From Telopea speciosissima (taxonomy: Eukaryota; Streptophyta; Magnoliopsida; Proteales; Proteaceae): a stretch of 64,000 nt of DNA. Positions 8,553 through 19,829 of the stretch are shown here, one piece after another (the first letter of the stretch is position 1; each line of letters opens with the position of its first letter). A model generated the notes under the pieces. That model saw only the letters and a list, made by a program, of their open reading frames with translations. It did not search any database and was not told where the DNA came from. Both the position numbers and the translations under genes were made by a program. The stretch is from contig NW_025317348.1 in assembly GCF_018873765.1 (NCBI RefSeq), positions 778,127 to 842,126 on the forward strand, given 5' to 3'.

Positions 8553-9775
8553 GGCAGCACACTTAAAACCTCAAAATGCGCCCCGGATGTAGCCATTGTA
8601 AGTCAGAAAGGCGAACCGGGTTACCTTCACGATGGACGCTGGGATTGTTGTGCATTTCCTTTCCCAGAAGTGTTGGTTCGAGTGACAAAGACTTGGGCAT
8701 ATAGATGTCTCGGGGCCTCTATTCTCTCTTAATGTATAATAAGGCTGACTGCCTCCTTCCGTGGCTTTCAGAATTCAATTCAAAGTCGTCTTGCCGGATA
8801 GCAGGTATGAGAAAGATTTGATTGTCAACATCCGATCCGGATTTCTGAATAAGGAATCATCCTTTTCAAAGAAGGCCGTGGGACTGCTTGTTCGTGAGGT
8901 GGATGCTGGCTGACAAGGTATACCCAGGAAAGGACTATTCCCACTAACTAGCGCTTCGCCCCTTCTTATGCCTCTCGGGAGGCAGATTTTTTCTACTCCC
9001 ATGTGCTGCTACCTAAGAGAAGATAGCGACTATCAGCTTACTACTGCAGCGTAATAGTAGAATCGCTAGCCTGCTTCACCCCTCTCGCTAACTTACTACC
9101 TCCAAAAAGGGCTAAACACATTCATGCACACCGCCATCAACAGACATTCCAAAGTCTGTCACGTCTTCAGATCAGCCAAAAGGTCCTCTCAAGGGATTAC
9201 TTGCTAAAGGAATGCTTGCTGGCAATAACAGGAACCAACACTTTGTAATTAATCGGGTATTTCCTTTTTTAGACTTATTCATCTCTTAGGCTATAGCCGG
9301 ATCTAATTCCTCTCCCGGGTTTGATCAAAAGTATGTAAACTTCCTTACTATGATTCGCATCGATAAAGAGAATTACCAGTATTCGTCGATAGTTACAACA
9401 ACGAAGATGTTATTAGGTAACCGCTTCGCCCCTTTCCTCTTTCTTTGCTGCAATAGATGAGATTGGCATTGGCCTAGTTCCAATTATTTTAGAAAACCCC
9501 GTGTTTGCATACATTTCCCTTCCTTGCGTGGATATCTTCTACTAGTGAAAGCGGCATCCCAATCCCAACTGTCGAATGATTGCTAATCCTCTTTGTCCTC
9601 GGGATTTTTGGCCTAAATGCTACGCACAAGGTGCGTAGCCTAAGATAAGAGCCTATTCGATCTTTTGTCCTCTTGTTGGCATGTCCCCTTCGTGGATTAA
9701 CTGTAACACAAAGAGGGAGCAGCTCCTTATATTCCGAGACGGGTTTATGGGCAATTAGTTCCTTGTCCAGTAACT
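8553..9775. other. Spacer, no gene recognised
   Basis: No conserved gene seen. At 8766-8915 a plus frame reads protein-like (VVLPDSRYEKDLIVNIRSGF and on) before a stop, and may be a small decayed coding fragment of unknown origin. Confidence 0.4.
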
Positions 9776-10087
9776 ATGTCACTTTCTTTTCATGAAGTTG
9801 AATGTGTTAATTCCTTCTCATCTCAGATGTCCATTCAACAAGAAACAGCCCCGCTAACTCGTATTCTTCGTCTTTTAAGACAAGAGCTCCTAGGCAAGGA
9901 GGGACTTTTGCTTCTGTCTTTGCAAAACCTATTCCATAGCCTTGACATACTTATACTGGATGCCCGGACTAGAGAAAAGGTCGGATATAGAGAGAGTGGA
10001 CGTAAGGCACGGCAAAAAGTAAAGGAAACCGGGGATTTTGTCCATTTATTCGAGAACAGTAAGAGCTTCCCCGACAAGGACTGCTAA
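9776..10087 (+). CDS. Hypothetical protein, 103 aa
   Basis: An ATG-started frame, leucine-rich in the middle (LTRILRLLRQELLGKEGLLL) and lysine/arginine-rich near the end. No domain is recognised. The opposite strand is open over most of the same bases. No neighbour suggests a function. It may be a chance frame. Confidence 0.25.
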   Translation: MSLSFHEVECVNSFSSQMSIQQETAPLTRILRLLRQELLGKEGLLLLSLQNLFHSLDILILDARTREKVGYRESGRKARQKVKETGDFVHLFENSKSFPDKDC

Positions 10088-13000
10088 TGAAGCCTCTTCG
10101 CCGACAATGCTAGTTCGATTGGATGCGCTATTTCGACGAGCCCTTTTTTGGAAAGCCCTTATTTGCCCTGAACCTCTTTAAACAACTGCAATGATCACCG
10201 TTTACGCCGCAGCATCTATAGAAAAACAAGATTTCATTTCAAAAGACTTGCATCTGATTCAATACAATAGCAGGGGATTCAATAAGAGCAGATTCGTGCA
10301 AAAGAGCTAACATCCGATTTGTGAACAGACCGGCTTGGGACAGGCTTGCTTGAAAGAGTTTGACCGGTAAAGGTTTTTCTTCCTACTTTATTGCCCGGAA
10401 TGACTGACAGCAGGGACAGAAAGAGTCATTGCACCAACCGTCCTACTGCACTCTGGGGATAAAAAGAACCTTTCCGCATTCATCACAAGACTCTTCTCCT
10501 TAATCAAAATATACTTGGCACTCTCATTCTGTTCTTCCTTTCAGCGGAATGAGAACCAAATCCTCAGCTTTTTCACCAACCTCGTAAAGAAGAGAGTGAA
10601 AGAGTTTTCAATGCTACAGCCAACTCAGAGAAAGATGCAAATAGTCAAGAAAAGAATGCCGCTACTATTCGAATTCCTCGGCTAGCAAAGAAATCTCGCC
10701 GAAAGATGAGAGAAAAAAAGGAATGAACTCACTGAAGGAAAGAAAGAAGAAACCATATGATATATAGAATAGAATATAACCCTTCTTTTCCGAAAGTGCT
10801 CTCCCCTCTCCTTTATAGTCGAGCGACTTCGTTCCTCTCCCCCCAAACCTTGTTCCGAGCAACTCCGCTCAATCAACATGGAAATTTCATTTCTTAAGGC
10901 TATCCGATGGTTTCCAACTGACCGGAGTAAGAACCATCTACCAGCTTGGACCGAAGACAATTTCTAGTGCCATTCTTCTAGCAACTAGCCAAACTTAACA
11001 TAAGTGAACCTGTTTTGAGCTAACTGCATGTCGAGCGCTTAAGCGGAGCTTGTGGTCACTCGTTCCTTGCTTGTTCCAATCCTAGTAAAGAGCCTCAGAT
11101 CCGATTCTACACTACATACGATATTCCATTCCGGCCCTTACTAGCTCTTCGCTTGGTTGTACAAGGAGCATGCCCGAGGGGGCTACTACGCTCACCGCGC
11201 ACTTGCATCACCACCTGAGCTTCGCTACCGCTTCGCCCAGCTCCTACGCCTACCACGAACTTGAATCATCACACGTGGCTGCTAAAGCAAGCTAAGCTTC
11301 ACACGGCCCTGAGGAAGCCAAAAGACCCTCTCACGGCTGAAGGATCCGCAACACGTTGGAGAGCTTTTAGATCCCGCCCTAAAACGCCCATTCTCCTAGA
11401 GTTCCGAAGTGATCCTCATTCTCACCGCAGCCTTCTTAAGCCGAAAGAAAGCCGGGCAAGAATCGCATTTTTTGGTAGTACGAAGGGGAAGCAGAATCGT
11501 ATCTGGCAGTGGTTCTTCGGATCGATCACAGATTCTCGGCCCCGTCGTTTGGCTTCTACTCCAACTCGAACTCAAAACCTCTTCCTCATCTGAACTGACA
11601 GACCGACAAGCGGAGGAAAAGAAAAGCACTGCCGACTTCCTGTTCCGCCTGAAACAAGAACTCCACTCCCCGATTCACCGAACCGACAGGAGAAACTCCC
11701 TCGACTTCTTGAAACAGGAACTCCAACTCTTTAACAGTTTAACCCTTCGGCGTTACCTCACTGCTCTAATGGGCGAGAAGCGCGCCAAACCCCCCTAACT
11801 CACTTAAAGGCTTCTCCTCCGTTCGTTCCTCTCCTGTATAGTCGAGTGACTTTGTTCCTAACAAGAAGCAAGCTACCTTCACTCAATTAGGAATATCATA
11901 AGTGATCACTGAACCTTCGATCTTTCCGTGTTTCACTTAGTGTGCTCGGTGAAAACAGGCTTACCTTGCCCTCACGCGGGATAGGACGTAAAACCAATGC
12001 GAGCCATCTTTAGTGGTTGGCGCCCCGAATCATAATAGACAATGTTGTCACAACTCCTAACTCCGCATAATGCTCGAATAGAGTGGTGAATCAAGGAATC
12101 TACGTATACCCGGTTTCATTATGAATGAGGGAAGCAATCAAAGAGTGTGGATCTAGCCAAGCGCCATCGAGGGATAGGATTTCGTACATGGATGATTACT
12201 GTTATGATCTGGCGGTCAATCTTTCTATTTCATAAGATGGGTCTGTACTGGTACTAGGCGGAATAGAAAATGAACCAAGCCCACACGTTTCAGTATCCAC
12301 TAGCGAACCTCTCTCTGTTCCGCTTCAATCGAAACAGCCCATTAGTGAACTACCCCGCTATGAATGAACAGTATATGGTTATGGTTTGAGTTGTTAATGT
12401 GTATGTAATAGACCACTCCTGTGTCCTTCTTTCGTATCCGAGGTGGGCTCTTTACACATATGATATGGAGGTCTAGTACGGTGAACAAGTAAGGTAGGGG
12501 CTCTTTTGATATGGGGGTAGGGTCTCTTCGATTAGGCGAACCAGTCCAACTAGGCCAAAAGACAACCGTCCACTCCTTTTCACGGCTTTAGCAAAGCGGT
12601 CCAAAACGTCGGTTTTTAAGGGCAGAGGGTGCTGCTTCACTGAAGATGAAGCTGCTGGTGAGGCTTTAGTTTCAATTGCAAATCCAACATCATATGAATA
12701 AGCAAGCGAGGATACATTTGATCCTGGTGAAAGGCCAAAGAAGGAAGGGAATGAATGGGAGGGAGTCTGGGAGCTATGAGTCGACGAGAAGGTTCTATTC
12801 CCTCTGTGTCCCAATACCTTAAACTTCCCTCCGAAAGAAAATGCTAATGCCAACTATACTTTCTAGCTAATGTAGCTGAATGAGAAAGCCTCTCTGTTAG
12901 GGCTCGCCCGGGATCTAAGCGGATTGAAGTGTTGAAACGACTCCCTGCAGGCCAACGAAAGCTGTCAGTTGTGGACCTTGACTTGGAAGCTAGGGGGAAC

Positions 13001-13527
13001 TGTCTAAGATAGTGGCCATCCTAAAGGAGTAAGGAAAATGGTCCGGAGATGATTCCCTATATGTACTCTCCGATTCTCATTTCCTTCATCATCTTTTTGC
13101 ACTTGATTTGTGGTACCTTTTCGTTGTCCTTCATTTTGAGTCATCATTCCGCTTTTCTTTCTTATTACTTTTCTTGACTTGTCTTGGTGAATCAACCAGA
13201 ACCCAATGAATAATGAGGGTCTTCGTTCAACTATTTCACTAGCCAAATAGGATGAAAAGCAGCAAGCCCATAGGAAGTTGTAGCTCAGTCTATCTTTCTG
13301 CCCAGAATGTCATTCCAAAAGACCCTATTGGGGAATCTTCCTCCGAATCCAAGAAGCTAGCCATAGCGAGACTAAATGCAAGGGTTGGGCTGGCAGCAAA
13401 GGAAAGGCGCGCAGTAGGGATTGCACTCGCTGCAAGTGAAGAGAAGAGGGACAGACTTTTCTTCTTCCTAGAGAATCGGAGAAGCTGGACTTTATTCCCT
13501 ATGGGAAGTCATTTTTTTCACCATTCA
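10088..13527. other. Spacer with unassigned open frames
   Basis: No conserved gene recognised. The frame at 11409-11798 opens with GTG and carries an internal near-repeat (RLKQELHSPIHRTD, then FLKQELQLFN). Minus frame 12473-12853 and plus frame 13252-13593 are unassigned. Two related words, CTCCTTTATAGTCGAGCGAC (about 10807) and CTCCTGTATAGTCGAGTGAC (about 11831), mark another dispersed short repeat. Confidence 0.4.
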
Positions 13528-14790
13528 TTAGCCAGGGGAGTAGGGTCTTTCCCAAAACCCATAGGAGAGGAGGGGATTTCCAAGATACACTGATAATTTA
13601 TATAATTGATGGTTCCTCAATAGAGGTTTGATATGATACTTTAACCCTTGAGTAGTAAAATATTTCATTAAAATAATACCATCGAATCGTGACAAATTAT
13701 GGAAATAGATTGTTCGGATTTCTTTATGTTTTTCCACAAATGCTGCTATACGCTCTATAAATAGATGTAATATTTTATTACTTCTATCCTTAAATGAATC
13801 TTCTAAACATAGATTATCTGAACTTAATTCCTCTTTTATGTAATCTTCACTGAAATATCTTTCTAATATATGATCCTGATCAGGTATGGAATCCACAGAA
13901 TATTCATCAGGCCAGACCGGTAAGAAACCAACAGCGTAAGGGACTTGATAGCCCTTCACAAGAACTGTTTCTATATCGGCTACAATGAAAGGCCTCCTTT
14001 TAACCTTACTCTTCGGTGGTTTGAGTGCTGTTATATATTTGTAATAATTATTTTTACCTTTCCCAATTGCTTGAACCTCTCTTGGTTCATCACTACCTAT
14101 ACCGCTTTCCATTAATTGCAGGATTTGGCTAGCGATTTGATTAGAGCTCAGAGACAACATAATAGGACTAGATTCTTGATCACCTTTGAGATAGATTCTA
14201 ATGAATATACCAGTAAGCACTTCTTTGGTGTATTCCTCAGCTTTTTGCGTGGTATATTTTAAAATCTGAGCATAGACATCCATGTTAGGTTTCATATTAT
14301 CCTTTTTATCTATCAATGGTATTGCAGTACATATCATAAAGGTACGATGATTTTTATAGGTTACTTTACCGGAGGTATCATCTTCTATAGGAATACACAT
14401 ATAATAACCTATAAAAAACTTACCATAAGAAGCACCTGTATGGTAAGCGCACTTCAATAAGAGTTGCATTACTGCCAATGTAATTTTATCATATTCAATA
14501 CATCGTAAGTATGGCTCTCTAAATGTAATACTGGCTTCTCTGCATCCTGAATAAAGCAATTCACAATCTTCTTTATCTATTAGATTATTAATGTTGTATA
14601 TCATATTATATAGGAATACATTATTATCATAATATAGATTCTCATCCTTATATTCAGAATCAGGATTTTCATAATTACAATAATTCCTATATATTAGAAG
14701 TTGTGATTGATTCTTATAATCATTCTTAATACCTATAGTAGTAGCTGCCGATCTGATAAATGATAAGAAATTAGACTGAAGGATCATCAT
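13528..14790 (-). pseudogene. N-terminal part of a plasmid-type family B DNA polymerase
   Basis: A 420-codon frame with an ATG at 14790. Residues 268-277 read FIVADIETVL, the exonuclease I motif (DIE). Residues 362-378 contain YFHNLSRFDG, the exonuclease II motif (N-x3-F-D). This pair is typical of protein-primed family B polymerases of mitochondrial linear plasmids (invertrons), which copy the plasmid DNA from a terminal protein. Exonuclease III and all polymerase motifs (SLYPS, KxY, DTD) are missing. The last 20 or so residues (from about VYLGNP) are coded by ordinary mitochondrial sequence, so the gene is cut at about 13590. The tract is far more AT-rich than its neighbours, as plasmid genes are. 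It is probably a non-functional integrated remnant. Confidence 0.85.
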
Positions 14791-16425
<1,635 letters not shown>

Positions 16426-16646
16426 TTGAAAGGATTCAAGAGGCCTGTAGAGAAAAAACATTTATCCAAAAGATTTATTCATTACTACTACATAAATCAC
16501 TACATTACATAAACAACCACATATGCCTTTACTAGAGCTTTAAAGGCATTATGCTAACTACATTAATTATTTGCGAAACAGAAATAAGTCAAAGGATAGG
16601 CCTTAACAAGTAGAAAGAAGATAAAGTTACTACTTTTTTCTTTCTT
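16426..16646. other. Short AT-rich spacer
   Basis: AT-rich sequence after the psbB break. It could belong to the same transferred piece, but no plastid gene is recognisable in it. Confidence 0.4.
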
Positions 16647-16997
16647 CTAGTCTCCCTGGTCACCGCGGGTGATCGCCTGCACAACGAGCTCTTGCTGCTC
16701 CGCCCGCAGCGCTTGCTGCCTCTCCTCCAAACCCTCTATGCGCTCTCTGGTAGCGCGAATGCGCGCTTCTTTCCTTGCAGGATCCATTGTTCTAACACTT
16801 ATCAAAAGGCAGTTTAGCACTCTACGGTGCTCTTGAATTTCATTTTGCAGTTGCCCCATTTCGGCAGCAATTGCATAAAGCCTGTTTGCAGCATCCATAG
16901 CCATACGTGCTAGTACTAAATTTCTTTGATTTGAATTTGATGAAGTGAAGACACTTATCGAGCCTCCATTTATAGAGTGGTAGAGTAATATCGCCAT
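16647..16997 (-). CDS. Hypothetical coiled-coil protein, 116 aa
   Basis: The frame starts at an ATG complementary to 16995-16997. The C-terminal two thirds form a long amphipathic, Glu/Arg/Gln-rich helix (ARIRATRERIEGLEERQQAL), predicted to be a coiled coil. The N-terminus has a short hydrophobic stretch. No family is recognised. The style resembles nuclear retroelement gag or accessory ORFs more than a mitochondrial gene. A nuclear-looking stretch lies just downstream on the plus strand (17.2-17.5 kb), which fits an imported segment. Confidence 0.4.
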   Translation of the reverse strand: MAILLYHSINGGSISVFTSSNSNQRNLVLARMAMDAANRLYAIAAEMGQLQNEIQEHRRVLNCLLISVRTMDPARKEARIRATRERIEGLEERQQALRAEQQELVVQAITRGDQGD

Positions 16998-18054
16998 GCG
17001 TCACGAATTGGATGGCAGGCACAATTCTTACTAGTTCTCCGCACTACTTTTCGGCAGTTGAAGACGATCATGCCTTTTTAATGAAAAACTGGCTGGCTCT
17101 GGCTACCTTGCGGAGCAAACAAAAGATCCCCAAATCACACTGCCTGTATGCACGAACAAACTTTGCACAACCAGCTTACGTAGAAAAGATTCCATATTCT
17201 ATGCCAATAGACTCGTGACATCCATGTACTGAGTCGTCAAATGAGCCACGTTAAGAAAGCCCAAGCTTATACGCATTGGCCCACAGGGTGCCCCAATAGG
17301 GCCCGAATGAAAGACCCAAGCCTACATGAACCATCAAAGAAAGTCCTAAAAATGAAGACTTGGGCCTACGCAAAAGCGCCTCGATGAAAGCCCACAGAAG
17401 GGCCAAAGCACAACAAGCCTACCCATCATCAAAGCAAGCCCAAGCCCAGGGGCAATCAAGCCTTGGAAACTAGTGAAAATAGAACTCAAAAGCAACTAGG
17501 CAATCCAACTTCCATTGACTTCCCTGCCTACGAACTACTACTGTGACTTGAACTCCTAGCTTGCTGGCTAATGAATGAATTAAGGGTGAGAGGGAGGTTC
17601 ATCGATTTCTTTCTTATTCTTCGTATAAGATTCAGTTTGTGTATCGGGAGTACTTATAGTCTGGTAGCGAAGCTTGCTTATTATCTTACACGGTAGCGAA
17701 GCTTGCTTACTCTATCTGATAAGGTAGTTGACTCGCTTACTCTATCTGATAAGGTGAGCAACGCGAATGACAGAATTCTTATTATCATAAGTGATGTTCT
17801 CTTTGTAAATTCATAAACAAATATCATAAGAGAAGAAAACATGAATTGAAGCTTGATTCATTCATGCTCTTCATTCAAGTAAGATAGTTGATCGAGAAAG
17901 CTCCGCCCAGTAGTGCCTAGCCAAGAGTAGACCTATAATAGTCTCGCGAAGCCGGTCCCCGGATGCCTAAGATCCTTGATTACTTTAAGAGCAGAAAAGA
18001 AGAAAGCTTCAACTCAATCTTCTCTTTCTTTTAGTCCGGGAGGAAAAAGACTCA
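16998..18054. other. Spacer with nuclear-like stretch and small tandem repeats
   Basis: At 17230-17480, words such as AAGCCCAAGCCCAG, GGGCC and AAAGCCC recur, a composition common in plant nuclear retroelement DNA. At 17660-17760, GGTAGCGAAGCTTGCTTA occurs twice, then CTCTATCTGATAAGGT twice, as imperfect tandem units. No gene recognised. Confidence 0.45.
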
Positions 18055-18059
18055 AATCC

Positions 18060-18440
18060 ATGCAACCATCGCCTTTCTTCCTATCGTTGTATCGTGGGAA
18101 ATTTGGCTCGAGAAAAACAAAAGAAGGTTTGAAGATTCTTTCTCTAGTTCTGAGCATATCAAAAATAAAGTGGTGAATTGGCTGAGAGACTTAACTTTTC
18201 TATTAAATGTTAACTCCCCGGGTTCATACATGGATTCCTTATCCCTAAAGTAGCTTAATATTGATCCTATCTGTGTTCGTTCTAAGAAGTCTCACAAAAA
18301 GTATTACCCCTCCTATGTTGAGTAATGGGCTGGTGAGTTCAAACTTCACGTTGATGGGGCGTCGAGAGGAAATCCTGGTCTTAGCGAAGGAGCAGGCTAC
18401 CGGGTGAACCAATAAGGGCTCGGGTCTTAAGGAACTCTTT
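18060..18440 (+). pseudogene. Nuclear-type RNase H / non-LTR element fragment (N-terminal half)
   Basis: Plus-strand translations read WEIWLEKNKRRFEDSFSSSE at about 18100, then, after a stop, FKLHVDGASRGNPGLSEGAG at about 18330-18400. The second carries the first catalytic Asp motif (DGAS-x-GNPG) of the RNase H domain found in plant nuclear non-LTR retroelements and RNase H-like genes. The first is the linker that usually precedes it. Stops and the loss of the rest of the domain make it a pseudogene. It was probably moved in from the nucleus. A C-terminal piece of such a domain is at 60591-61050. Confidence 0.75.
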
Positions 18441-18971
18441 TCAGGAGGCACTATAGAAGCCTATAGAGGTCCGAGAGGTAGTTCTCCGCTTTCCCATCTT
18501 TTATTTCAAAATATTTTTTTGAATGGCAAGACAAAGGCCTTTTCAAATTCCTTGATTCGCCTATGGAGTAAGGAGGCAGAAGATAAAAAATTTTTCCATT
18601 TATCCGCGATCTAGGCATAGGTAGCAATCCATTCTATAATTATTTTCATTGTCTCTTGTGGGATCGTTTTCCCACAAACAAAGGAATTGTACAGTACGAA
18701 ATAGCATAAAAACAGACTCATTAAAAAAAAATTTATAAATATAAAAATATATTTATATATATAAAGAAAGGTATACCTTTCTCAATCATATCTTTTACAG
18801 TTTTTCACAAGAACAAAATTTTGATCTTTATCCCGGAGCCTCGAAGGAAAGCTCTTTCTTTGATGAAAAACTTTCTTTTTTTATAGGTCGAATTGATTGG
18901 TTGTACCTATCCAATAATCTAATATGAATGACTCGCTATTCACTCAGTTTCCGGGTCATAATAATTCTGTA

Positions 18972-19058
18972 GGGGAGATGGCCGAGTGGTTCAAGGCGTA
19001 GCATTGGAACTGCTATGTAGGCTTTTGTTTACCGAGGGTTCGAATCCCTCTCTTTCCG
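18972..19058 (+). tRNA. trnS-GGA: tRNA-Ser (GGA), plastid-derived
   Basis: A class II tRNA of 87 nt. The acceptor GGGGAGA (18972-18978) pairs with TCTTTCC (19051-19057) using two G-T pairs; the plastid gene has GGAGAGA, so one base has changed. The D-arm is GGCCGAGTGG, the anticodon GGA is at 19006-19008, the long variable arm includes TGTAGGCTTTTGTTTACCGA, and the T-arm is GGGTTCGAATCCC. Many plants use this plastid-derived tRNA in mitochondria. All arms remain paired, so it may work, decoding UCC/UCU. Confidence 0.93.
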
Positions 19059-19363
19059 CGCCTTCACCTAATTCACCAATGTTACTGACTGAAATGTATC
19101 AAATCAAATAACAATGGATACCATTATTTCAACGGTTAGACTTCTTTGATATGGATTCTCTATTCCTAATTGCCGTGGTACGGAAAATACGGGAAAGAGT
19201 GGACAAGGAATGAAAATTCCCCTGTCGATTCATGACACATGAATCGGATAAAAATCCTGGGTAAACTACTTACCTTAGGTCAATTTATTTCGGTGAAAGG
19301 AAAAGGAGGGCCAAATTTCTCGAACCCTTAATTTTTTTGTTATTTTATTTATTTTAGTTAGTT

Positions 19364-19829
19364 TTAAGTCTGACGGGAATAATATTCTACGACTAGCAAT
19401 TCATTTATTTTCAAACCGACCGATTTACTATCTATTATTTTTTTGACAAATCCTTTATATTGGAATGGGTGAAGAGTAAAATGTTTTGGCAATTCCTCAT
19501 GGGGGGATGAATCAACATAATTTTGAATCAGAGCTTTGGATTTTTGTTCATTCTTCGCCGTAATAATATCGCGGGGTTTGCAGCGATAACTTGGTATATC
19601 TACTATACGGCCATTAACTAAAATATGTCTATGGTTAACTAATTGGCGGGCTCCAGAGATAGTCGAAGCCATACCCAATCGAAAAAGGGGATGTTATCCA
19701 AACGCATTTCAAGTAGTTGTAGTAAAACCCGACCCGTTGACCCTTTGGCTTTTCCGGCAATACGAACATATTTAAGTAATTGTCGTTCTGTAATACCATA
19801 ATGAAACCGCAATTTTTGTTTTTCTTCTT
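19364..19829 (-). pseudogene. rps4: Plastid rps4 C-terminal fragment
   Basis: The minus frame at 19364-19678 reads [20 protein letters not shown] to VVEYYSRQT, the C-terminus of plastid ribosomal protein S4, including the S4 RNA-binding region. Upstream, [20 protein letters not shown] and the following residues are in another frame. The switch is caused by two extra C bases in the run at 19687-19690 (GGGG on the plus strand). Homology ends at about 19829 with an in-frame stop just before. The N-terminal half is absent. It is a pseudogene in a plastid insert, not mitochondrial rps4. Confidence 0.92.

Larger units (their letters stand above)
18480..19829. other. Plastid-derived insert (trnS-GGA to rps4)
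   Basis: The AT-rich sequence from about 18480, trnS(GGA), the trnS-rps4 spacer and the C-terminal part of rps4 follow the plastid gene order and strand arrangement (trnS forward, rps4 reverse). The exact left edge is uncertain. The right edge is at about 19829, where rps4 homology stops. Confidence 0.8.
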
